The position numbers and the translations under genes were made by a program. Positions 1 to 6,502 of a stretch of DNA of 10,902 nucleotides are shown here, in pieces (the stretch's first letter is position 1; each line of letters begins with the position of its first letter). Source of the DNA: Desulfovibrio sp. UBA2564 (GTDB taxonomy: Bacteria > Desulfobacterota > Desulfovibrionia > Desulfovibrionales > Desulfovibrionaceae); contig DDLU01000202.1 of NCBI GenBank assembly GCA_002340305.1, positions 1 to 10,902 on the forward strand, read 5' to 3'. The notes beneath the pieces are model-generated. The model was given only the letters and a program-made list of their open reading frames with translations, searched no databases and was not told the origin of the DNA.

Positions 1-453
1 CGGTACTGTTACCAGTTCGCCGCCGGAGTTCTGAGCGTAGAAACCGTATTCAACGAAGAAAGGCGCAGGGCAGAGAATCTGGTCGCCCGGCTCGAGGATG
101 GCGCGGTAGAGTGCGTTGATAGCACCGGCTGCACCGCAGGTGATTATGATATCGGAACCGGAAACTTTAACACCCTGCTCTTCGGAAACCGTTGCAGCGA
201 GTTTTTCACGCACGGTGGGATAACCGAAGTTGGGCATATAGCCGAAGGCAAAAGGCTTATCTGCGGTTTCAGCAAGTTCCTTGAGGCCTTCACCCACTGC
301 TGCAGGTGCGGGAACATCAGGGTTGCCGAGCGAAAAGTCGCATACTGCGTCTTCACCGTATTCTTTTTTCAGTACCATACCTGTTTCGAACATCTTACGA
401 ATCCAGGATGAACGTTCGATGTAGCCTTCTACTTGGGTTGAAAGAAGCTTCAT
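1..453 (-). CDS. PLP-dependent class I/II aminotransferase, N-terminal part (cut by window edge)
   Basis: Fold-type I aminotransferase, which would transfer an amino group between an amino acid and a 2-oxoacid in the cytoplasm. The first 151 residues are visible and the frame stays open to the window edge. They show the N-terminal substrate loop FSLGNPDVPAP (residues 40-50), the GYMPNFGYPTVREKLA segment (71-86) typical of the aspartate/aromatic aminotransferase family, and the cofactor-phosphate loop ITCGAAGAIN (104-113). PFFVEY (131-136) is also family-typical. The catalytic lysine lies beyond the edge, so substrate specificity cannot be judged. The ATG is preceded by a TGGAG ribosome binding site (461-465). 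The start lies 18 nt downstream of the helicase stop on the same strand, so the two genes are probably co-transcribed. Family assignment is firm; the exact substrate is unknown. Confidence 0.9.
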   Translation of the reverse strand, partial: MKLLSTQVEGYIERSSWIRKMFETGMVLKKEYGEDAVCDFSLGNPDVPAPAAVGEGLKELAETADKPFAFGYMPNFGYPTVREKLAATVSEEQGVKVSGSDIIITCGAAGAINALYRAILEPGDQILCPAPFFVEYGFYAQNSGGELVTVP

Positions 454-471
454 TTTATTACTCCACTTAAT

Positions 472-2013
472 CTATCTGCGGTTTTTATTGTAATTCCCGC
501 CGCGGCCCTTATTCTGGGGCCGGCCGCTGTTTGGCTTGCCTCGGTAGTTATTTTTACGGGGGCGGGATTTTTTCCGGGGTTTGGGCTTGGGTGCCGGGGG
601 CTGCTCTGCACGGGCGTGCAGGGATTTCTGGTAGAGTTCGTCCAGAAGCATGCCCACGAGAATACACTGCTCGTCATCCTCGGCGAGTTGGCGGACCAGA
701 TTTTTATAGCGACCGATGCGTTCCCTTTCAAGTATTGTCCGTGAACGGAATTGACCTTCAAGGATAGTGGTCAGCCTTTCATTAATAGTATCAAGAACCT
801 GTGTGTCGTCCGGCAGTTCGCGTACTTCGAAATTAATGTTGTAGGCGGTAGCGATGCGCTGCAGTTCGATTTTCTGGATCACATCCACAAGGGAGATTGC
901 CACCCCGGAAGAACCCGCGCGTCCGGTACGCCCGGCGCGGTGGATGTAGGATTCTTTATCTTCCGGCGGTTCGTACATGATTACGTGGGAAAGGTCAGGT
1001 ACATCAATGCCTCGGGCGGCAATGTCGGTTGCTACTAGAAAGCGGACGGAACCGTCACGAAGCTGGGCCAGCACCCGTTCGCGTTTGGACTGTGAAAGGT
1101 CCGAGGTCAGGTCGGCGGCATTGAAACCGAAGTTGTTGAGCACAGCGGCAACGAATTCAACGTTGGCCTTGGTGTTACAGAAAATGATGGCAGAGGTGGG
1201 ATTTTCCATTTCAAGGATACGCATCAACTGGCGTTCCTTACCCATGGAGGGCACTTCGTAATAGGCGTGGTCGATCTCAGTTACATGGACTTGCTTGCTG
1301 CTAAGGCTGAGCATCTGCGGCTTGTACATGAACTCTTTGGAGAGGCGGATAACATGTTCCGGGAAAGTTGCCGAGAACATATAGGTGGAGATAGGCCTGC
1401 GCGGCAGATAGGATTTTACCTCACGCATGTCCGGGTAGAAGCCGATAGAGAGCATACGGTCCGCTTCGTCAAAGATCAGTGTCTCGAGATCTTCGAGGTC
1501 GAAGGTACGTTTCAGCAGGTGGTCGAGAATTCGGCCCGGAGTGCCGACAACCATGTGTGCGCCTTTTTCCAGTTCTTCACGCTGGCGACCGTAGCCGACA
1601 CCACCGTATACAGAAAGTACCCGTAAACCGGAGCCTTCGAAAATTCTTTCAGCCTCACGTTCGACCTGCCGTGCAAGTTCACGGGTCGGAACGAGGATCA
1701 GTGCCTGAGTGTAATTAATATTGGGATCGAGTTTTTCCAACAGGGGCATAACAAAAGCACCGGTTTTACCGCTGCCTGTTTTAGCCTGAACCATGAGGTC
1801 CCAGTTTCTTAGCTGGTAAGGGAGAGATTTGGACTGGACCGGAGTCAGTTTTTCCCAGCCTGCTTTATCAAGTGCGTTCAGTATAGATGGGGGGAGTTCG
1901 TCTTTGGTTATTTCCGGGAGAGAATCTTCTGGTTCTACTACTTTATCCGGTTCATCGTGAACGCTTTCATTCTGCATTTTCTGTGCAGCTTGGTCGTCTT
2001 TTGAGTTGGTCAT
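472..2013 (-). CDS. DEAD-box ATP-dependent RNA helicase with basic C-terminal tail
   Basis: ATP-dependent RNA helicase of superfamily 2, expected to unwind short RNA duplexes during ribosome assembly, mRNA decay or cold adaptation. All core motifs are present in 513 residues: Q-motif region LTPVQ (56-60), Walker A AKTGSGKT (77-84), PTRELA (109-114), VGTPGR (156-161), DEAD (182-185), SAT (214-216), IIFCNTK (276-282), ATDIAARGID (328-337) and HRAGRTGRAG (358-367). A roughly 45-residue acidic N-terminal extension precedes the core. After about residue 470 comes a low-complexity tail rich in Pro, Lys, Arg, Gly and Asn, probably an accessory RNA-binding arm as in CsdA/DeaD- and RhlE-like proteins. 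The start has an AGGA ribosome binding site about 9 nt upstream. The subfamily cannot be fixed from sequence alone, so no symbol is given. Confidence 0.96.
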   Translation of the reverse strand: MTNSKDDQAAQKMQNESVHDEPDKVVEPEDSLPEITKDELPPSILNALDKAGWEKLTPVQSKSLPYQLRNWDLMVQAKTGSGKTGAFVMPLLEKLDPNINYTQALILVPTRELARQVEREAERIFEGSGLRVLSVYGGVGYGRQREELEKGAHMVVGTPGRILDHLLKRTFDLEDLETLIFDEADRMLSIGFYPDMREVKSYLPRRPISTYMFSATFPEHVIRLSKEFMYKPQMLSLSSKQVHVTEIDHAYYEVPSMGKERQLMRILEMENPTSAIIFCNTKANVEFVAAVLNNFGFNAADLTSDLSQSKRERVLAQLRDGSVRFLVATDIAARGIDVPDLSHVIMYEPPEDKESYIHRAGRTGRAGSSGVAISLVDVIQKIELQRIATAYNINFEVRELPDDTQVLDTINERLTTILEGQFRSRTILERERIGRYKNLVRQLAEDDEQCILVGMLLDELYQKSLHARAEQPPAPKPKPRKKSRPRKNNYRGKPNSGRPQNKGRGGNYNKNRR

Positions 2014-2218
2014 ATATGTTTTTCCTATTAAAACTTGAAATATCCGAAAAACACTACGCTATAAGTATTGGATTTTGCAAAGGGTATTTTGTCGTGTGAT
2101 CGTATATATCGGTAAAATGGATAGAAAAAGCATGTAGTGATTTGTTTTAACTATTTGATCTTGATCTGAAATTACATGTAACCCTTAGCCATTAAAAAAA
2201 TTTTGAACGGGTGTTGCA

Positions 2219-2689
2219 ATGATTGATAGGCTGATGTCCAAACAGGTGTATTTCCTACTCAGGTGTATGCTGGCTGCTGTGTTTCTTTACGCAGGTGCCG
2301 GGAAGCTACTTCATGTGCAGGGATTCGCCACGGTCATCAGCGGTTATGGGTTGCTGCCCGGACAATTGAATTATGTTGCGGCACTGGTGTTGCCGCTGGC
2401 GGAGATACTCATTGCATTGGGATTGCTCTGGGATGTGAAAGGTTTCCTTTCATCCTACGTGGTGCTGCTGGTTGTGTTTATGGCAGTACTGGCGCATGGG
2501 ATCAACATGGGGCTAGATGTTGATTGCGGATGTTTTGCTCCCGGAGACCCGGAAGGCGAGGCATACCATTCCCTGCGCGAAGCTTTGCTGCGTGATACAT
2601 TCCTGCTCGTTGCCTGTGGTTATCTCTATTTTCTGCGCCGGGTTAAGGGCTATCGTTCCCGGCCAATTCCATTACTTGCTACCCGTTAG
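2219..2689 (+). CDS. DoxX/MauE-like integral membrane protein with CxC motif
   Basis: Small four-helix inner-membrane protein of 156 residues. Hydrophobic segments lie at about 11-30, 50-70, 76-96 and 121-139. The first helix ends in AGAGKLLH (25-32), a signature of the DoxX/MauE/DoxD superfamily, whose members are linked to thiosulfate:quinone oxidoreduction, methylamine dehydrogenase maturation and thiol redox control. A cysteine pair VDCGCF (C103, C105) follows the third helix, as in MauE-like proteins, and could be redox-active. The Shine-Dalgarno upstream of the ATG is weak; another ATG at codon 6 (2234) is possible. The rhodanese lipoprotein follows after 31 nt on the same strand, so the two probably form one unit. 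The substrate is unknown; the membrane redox role is inferred from family and neighbour. Confidence 0.82.
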   Translation: MIDRLMSKQVYFLLRCMLAAVFLYAGAGKLLHVQGFATVISGYGLLPGQLNYVAALVLPLAEILIALGLLWDVKGFLSSYVVLLVVFMAVLAHGINMGLDVDCGCFAPGDPEGEAYHSLREALLRDTFLLVACGYLYFLRRVKGYRSRPIPLLATR

Positions 2690-2720
2690 AAATCATTTTG
2701 AAATTTTGGAGGATGATGAA

Positions 2721-3248
2721 ATGAAGATGTTCAAGAATATTTCTATGATTGCGGCTTTGTGCGCACTCATGTTTGCCATGACAGGCTGTCTCGGTTCTGA
2801 CAAATTTGCCCAGGAAGTTGAAAAAGAAAAAGGCGCAGTTAAACTGCTCAAAGAAGTACAGCGCGGTGACTACGACATCATCACTACTGCTGAATTGAAA
2901 GCCCTGCTGGATAAAAAACAGGATATGCGCATCATCGACACCATGCCGTATGAGGCAAGCTACAAGAAAGAGCACGTTCCCGGTGCTAAGCAGTTCCTCT
3001 TCCCCATCCCTGATATGCTTGAGTGGGACACAAAGGAAACAGATGGTAAGACTAAAAAACAGTACATCGAACTGCTCGGACCTGACAAAGATAAGCTTAT
3101 CGTAGTTTATTGCGGTTTCGTAAAATGCACCCGCAGCCACAACGGTGCAGCATGGGCTAAAAAACTCGGCTACACCAACGTAAAAAGATACCCCGGCGGA
3201 ATCTTCGCGTGGAAAGGTGCCAAGTTTCCTGTTGGTTCTGTAAAATAA
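2721..3248 (+). CDS. Rhodanese-domain lipoprotein
   Basis: Predicted membrane-anchored lipoprotein of 175 residues carrying a single rhodanese domain. The signal peptide ends in a lipobox FAMTGC with lipidated Cys23, so the domain should face the periplasm. The rhodanese fold is seen from TTAELKALLD (55-64) through IIDTMPYEASYKKEHVPGA (71-89) to GGIFAWKGAKFPV (159-171). The presumed sulfur-carrying cysteine is C131 in VVYC, followed by a loop CGFVKCTRS containing a second cysteine (C136) and R138. The loop is longer than the usual CxxxxR(S/T) loop of single-domain rhodaneses. The ATG at 2721 is chosen because GGAGG (2708-2712) lies 8 nt upstream and the signal peptide begins there; the frame is open further upstream, but that would overlap the preceding gene and bury the signal peptide. 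Sulfane-sulfur transfer is inferred from the family. Confidence 0.88.
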   Translation: MKMFKNISMIAALCALMFAMTGCLGSDKFAQEVEKEKGAVKLLKEVQRGDYDIITTAELKALLDKKQDMRIIDTMPYEASYKKEHVPGAKQFLFPIPDMLEWDTKETDGKTKKQYIELLGPDKDKLIVVYCGFVKCTRSHNGAAWAKKLGYTNVKRYPGGIFAWKGAKFPVGSVK

Positions 3249-3279
3249 TTTCAGGCTGGGAGTATTCTCAGTCCTCGCT

Positions 3280-3312
3280 CCAAGCCCCGGTGCATTGTGT
3301 GCCGGGGCTTGG
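3280..3312 (+). terminator. Intrinsic terminator after the rhodanese gene
   Basis: A perfect 11-bp inverted repeat (CCAAGCCCCGG / CCGGGGCTTGG) encloses an 11-nt loop, starting 31 nt after the rhodanese stop codon. The downstream T-run is weak (TCGTTTA), so it is a suboptimal but very GC-rich terminator on the plus strand. It also lies downstream of the convergent receiver gene, but on the minus strand no T-run follows it, so it may only act as an mRNA-stabilising hairpin there. Confidence 0.72.
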
Positions 3313-3386
3313 TCGTTTAATGCGGTAAGTTACGGTCTCTATTTATGCCTTGCATATGGCATTTTCTCAGCCGGCAAGATTTTATG

Positions 3387-4469
3387 CTATCCCTCAATCC
3401 CCACCAAAATACCACCCGGTTGTTCACCGTTGTTTTGAAGCAATTCCACAGCGGCGAAGCATGCAGTCTCAAGGTCAATGCCTGATGATAGGTGACAGGC
3501 TTCGAGCAGGTCGTTGATCGCTTCCCCTTCCCATTCATAAGCCAGGACCATTTCACGGCTGAACATATAAATGCGGTCTCCCTTGCTGATTTTGTAGCTG
3601 GAGCAGGGGGGTAAGCCCATGCCCAGACTGCCCAGATTTCCACTTTGCCGTTCGATCAGCTGAGGAGATTTAGCGCGGCGCAGGAGAATTGCGGGTAATG
3701 TTCCGGCATTAACCACCGTCAGTACCTCATTGTCCCGGTCAAGCCGGGCGTAAATTGCGGAGATTTCATTCCCGCTATCTAGGTAGTTTAAGGCGATACC
3801 TATATTACGCATGGTTTCGGAGGCACTGAAAAGAGGACCGCAGTTTGCTGCCAGTAATTCCTTGATTGTGACCGGCATGCTCTCGGCGCAGGGGTGGCTG
3901 AAATTCAAAAGCAGATGACTTTCGCTTTTGTCTCCAAGTAAGGCGCTTTCGTGGATAGATAATCCCGGAGCAGCCGTTTCCCTGGGAAAGACCACGCGTG
4001 TTCCATGGTTGGGGAAATCTACTTCAACAGTTGCGTTGCTTGGTGATAAGGCAATTCTTCTTCTGACATGCCTATCGCAGTTTGTGAGCTTCAAGTGCAT
4101 CCTGATGCGCTGGATCACATCTTTATAGGCAAATGGTTTGGCTATGAAATCTACAGCCCCGGCATCAAACCCCCTGCCCGTGTTTTCATCATCGTCCAGA
4201 GCACTGAGGAATACTATCGGGATCTCACATGTTTCAGGTGAAAGGCGTAGGACAGCTGCGCATTCAAAGCCGCTTTCATCAGGCATCATTATGTCCAGCA
4301 GGATCAGGTCCGGTTGTACTTCTTCTGCCAGTTCCCGTGCCTGCCGTCCACTGGCTGCGGTGATTATGTTGTAGCCTTGTTGTTTTAGTATCAACTCAAG
4401 AAATTCGAGGTTAAACGGCTCATCGTCCACTATGAGGATTGTAGGTATATTGTTTGGGCAGACAGGCAT
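3387..4469 (-). CDS. Receiver protein with degenerate SpoIIE/RsbU-type PPM phosphatase domain
   Basis: Two-domain signalling protein of 360 residues. The N-terminal CheY-like receiver is intact: acidic pair D15/D16, phosphoacceptor D59 in LILLDIMMP, S89 and K111-P112. The C-terminal half (about 145-360) aligns by eye with SpoIIE/RsbU-type PP2C phosphatases through the pattern YARLDRDNEVLTVVNAGTLP (240-259), GLPPC (285-289) and KGDRIYMF (296-303). The metal-binding positions are changed. The usual DxSGHG is NFSHPC (189-194), the usual TDG after the GDRL strand is SRE (304-306), and the final aspartate before the last strand is missing (EQPGGILVGI). The domain is therefore probably a pseudophosphatase that binds a partner. 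The start has an AAGGA site 8 nt upstream. The gene stands alone, divergent from alanine dehydrogenase. The receiver is certain; the degenerate phosphatase reading is a motif-based inference. Confidence 0.85.
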   Translation of the reverse strand: MPVCPNNIPTILIVDDEPFNLEFLELILKQQGYNIITAASGRQARELAEEVQPDLILLDIMMPDESGFECAAVLRLSPETCEIPIVFLSALDDDENTGRGFDAGAVDFIAKPFAYKDVIQRIRMHLKLTNCDRHVRRRIALSPSNATVEVDFPNHGTRVVFPRETAAPGLSIHESALLGDKSESHLLLNFSHPCAESMPVTIKELLAANCGPLFSASETMRNIGIALNYLDSGNEISAIYARLDRDNEVLTVVNAGTLPAILLRRAKSPQLIERQSGNLGSLGMGLPPCSSYKISKGDRIYMFSREMVLAYEWEGEAINDLLEACHLSSGIDLETACFAAVELLQNNGEQPGGILVGIEG

Positions 4470-4666
4470 TTTACTGAATCCTTTTCATCTGTGCTGGTTG
4501 TTATGTCGTATTGTTTTTGTAAGTCAGCTCAAAGCAGAAAGAAAGTCTTCCTGCATAAAAATATTATGTATATTATTCGAAATTTGTCATTGCTAAGAAA
4601 GTTGCTGTTGCGTTAGATTGTTGCATAAATTTAAATCTACAACTTTTACCAGCAGGAGTTGATGAC

Positions 4667-5773
4667 ATGCTTATCGGTATTCCTAAAGAGATAAAAACCA
4701 TGGAGAACAGGGTCTCAATGACCCCCGGTGCGGTGGAAAACCTTGTCCGTCGCGGTCATTCCGTTGTTGTTGAAAAGGGAGCCGGATTTGGGTCGGGCCT
4801 TTCTGATGAGGAATACGTTTCCGCCGGAGCCAAGATGGGTTCCGTGGATGATGCATGGGCCGCGGAGATGATTATTAAGGTTAAAGAACCTATTGCTTCG
4901 GAATACAAGTATCTCCGTGAAGATCTCCTGCTGTTTACCTATCTGCACCTTGCTGCAGATGAGCCGTTGACCAAAGCCCTGCTTGAGTCCGGGACCATCG
5001 GTGTTGCTTACGAAACCGTTCAGCTGCCGGATGGTTCTTTGCCGCTGCTTACTCCCATGAGTGAGGTTGCCGGACGGCTTGCAGCACAGGAAGGTGCGTT
5101 GCATCTTGAGAAGACCAAGGGCGGACGCGGCGTACTTATGGGCGGTGTGCCCGGTGTTGCCCCTGCCAAGGTTATGGTCATCGGGGGCGGTGTGGTCGGT
5201 ACCAACGCCGCCAAGATCGCCGCAGGCATGGGTGCTAATGTGACCATTTTTGATGTAAACCACGCCCGTCTGCAATATCTCGATGATGTTTTCAATGGCC
5301 GGATAACTACCATGACCTCCACTGAACCTAACATCCGCGCCGCTGTTGCCGAGGCTGATCTGGTCATCGGTGCTGTCCTTATTCCCGGTGCCAAGGCTCC
5401 CCATCTGGTTACCCGCGGCATGCTTTCCACTATGAAGGAAGGAGCGGTTATTGTCGATGTTGCTGTTGATCAGGGCGGTTGCGTTGAAACAATTAAGCCT
5501 ACAACTCACAGCGATCCTACTTATGTTGTGGACGGTGTTGTGCATTACGGTGTTGCCAATATGCCCGGAGCTGTTCCGCGTACTTCCACTTTTGCCCTTG
5601 TGAACCAGACTCTTCCTTATGCCCTGCAGTTGGCAGATAACGGCCTTGATGCCCTGCGGGATAATCCTTACCTCAAGTTCGGTCTGAATACCATGAAAGG
5701 CAAACTTACTTATGCTGCGGTCGGTGATGCTTTCGGTATTGATTCAATTGCTCCCGATGAAGCTTTGTCTTAA
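4667..5773 (+). CDS. ald: Alanine dehydrogenase (EC 1.4.1.1)
   Basis: NAD-dependent L-alanine dehydrogenase, which reversibly converts L-alanine to pyruvate and ammonium and so links alanine catabolism to carbon and nitrogen flow in the cytoplasm. The 368-residue length matches the hexameric Ald family. The start MLIGIPKEIK, substrate-binding R15, K73 in KVKEP, catalytic H94 in FTYLHLAAD, the dinucleotide loop GGGVVG (173-178), D196 at the end of the second strand of the nucleotide-binding fold (NAD preference) and catalytic D268 in VAVDQGG are all visible. NMPGAVPRTST (298-308) is a further family signature. An AGGAG site (4654-4658) lies 8 nt before the ATG. A poor candidate promoter, TTGCTG with CATAAA 16 nt later, lies near 4602-4629. 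The gene is monocistronic, with its own terminator. Pyridine nucleotide transhydrogenase alpha subunit is related but is excluded by the overall match and length. Confidence 0.97.
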   Translation: MLIGIPKEIKTMENRVSMTPGAVENLVRRGHSVVVEKGAGFGSGLSDEEYVSAGAKMGSVDDAWAAEMIIKVKEPIASEYKYLREDLLLFTYLHLAADEPLTKALLESGTIGVAYETVQLPDGSLPLLTPMSEVAGRLAAQEGALHLEKTKGGRGVLMGGVPGVAPAKVMVIGGGVVGTNAAKIAAGMGANVTIFDVNHARLQYLDDVFNGRITTMTSTEPNIRAAVAEADLVIGAVLIPGAKAPHLVTRGMLSTMKEGAVIVDVAVDQGGCVETIKPTTHSDPTYVVDGVVHYGVANMPGAVPRTSTFALVNQTLPYALQLADNGLDALRDNPYLKFGLNTMKGKLTYAAVGDAFGIDSIAPDEALS

Positions 5774-5815
5774 CTTAATTTTTACATATTTGCCGATTTA
5801 TTTGTCGATAACTCC

Positions 5816-5845
5816 AAAGGTGGGGACAATATTCTCACCTTTTTT
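5816..5845 (+). terminator. Intrinsic terminator after ald
   Basis: An 11-bp stem, 5816-5826 with 5832-5842 (two G-T wobble pairs), encloses a 5-nt loop. A run of six T (5840-5845) overlaps the 3' arm and tail. It starts 42 nt after the ald stop and separates ald from the sensor operon downstream. Confidence 0.8.
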
Positions 5846-5947
5846 AGTAGGAATTGTAAGTTCCATTCAGACATAATTTGTGGATGAAAAGAGCTGCTGT
5901 TTAGGGTATTGTAAGCGAGTAATTTTGATTATTTTAAGGTAGGTGAT

Positions 5948-6502
5948 ATGTCTGATCTCCAGCGTAAGGTATTGGAAAATATAATTGTTGCTTCTGTGTA
6001 CTGGGTAGTTTCGCACTTGAACTGGTTACTTTTCAGTAGTGTCGGGGTGTTCCCCATGCCGATCTGGCCTGCTGCGACTGTCGCTATTATTGCCGCCTTG
6101 TACCGGGGATGGGCGATTGCTCCGGGTATCGCAGTGGGGACAATTCTGGCTAACCATTTTTCATTGGGTGCACCGTGGTTATTCTCATTTTGTATTGCTG
6201 TGATGAATACTCTCGGGCCGATCGGTGGGGCTTTACTTATTAGATGGAAAAACGGCGGGGATACTCATTTCAGGAATATAGGCAATATGGGGTTCGGTTT
6301 GTTTGTTGCTGTTATGCTGGTCCCTTTGATCACAGCCTTTGGCGGAATTGGAAGTAAGGATATGCTGGGCATGCTTCCCGAAGGTAAATTTGCTGTTTCC
6401 ATCGTACGGTGGGCCATGGCCCACGGGCTTGGAACTTTGTTTTTTGCAGTTCCCTATTTTGCATGGATTGAAAGTAAGGTGAGTCATGAACAGTCAGTCT
6501 AA
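5948..6502 (+). CDS. MASE1-like multi-pass membrane protein without output domain
   Basis: Integral membrane protein of 184 residues with about five or six hydrophobic segments (roughly 11-30, 39-52, 56-70, 76-98, 114-133 and 148-171). The pattern around IWPAATVAIIAALYRGWAIAPGIAVG (39-64), with an N-terminal-side WP followed by a small-residue helix, a charged R-G-W turn and a second helix reaching LAN, resembles the MASE1 sensory domain. MASE1 is normally the N-terminal part of histidine kinases or diguanylate cyclases and has about eight helices; here nothing cytoplasmic follows. The coding end overlaps the next gene, a histidine kinase, by 17 nt, which suggests translational coupling and a shared function. 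AAGG (5936-5939) lies 8 nt before the ATG. MASE1 kinship is judged by eye and is moderately sure; the ligand is unknown. Confidence 0.72.
   Translation: MSDLQRKVLENIIVASVYWVVSHLNWLLFSSVGVFPMPIWPAATVAIIAALYRGWAIAPGIAVGTILANHFSLGAPWLFSFCIAVMNTLGPIGGALLIRWKNGGDTHFRNIGNMGFGLFVAVMLVPLITAFGGIGSKDMLGMLPEGKFAVSIVRWAMAHGLGTLFFAVPYFAWIESKVSHEQSV

Noticed and set aside
2155..2181. TTGATC direct repeat and TTACATGTAA palindrome upstream of the DoxX-like gene
   Set aside because: Short and not matching a regulator motif I can name with confidence; such elements occur by chance in AT-rich intergenic DNA.
2517..2720. Upstream extension of the rhodanese gene to an ATG at 2517
   Set aside because: It would overlap the DoxX-like gene by 173 nt and bury the signal peptide; GGAGG at 2708-2712 supports the start at 2721.
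4715..5545. Long open frame of 276 codons on the minus strand
   Set aside because: It lies wholly antisense to alanine dehydrogenase, has no recognisable domain and low-complexity composition, and is a codon-bias shadow.
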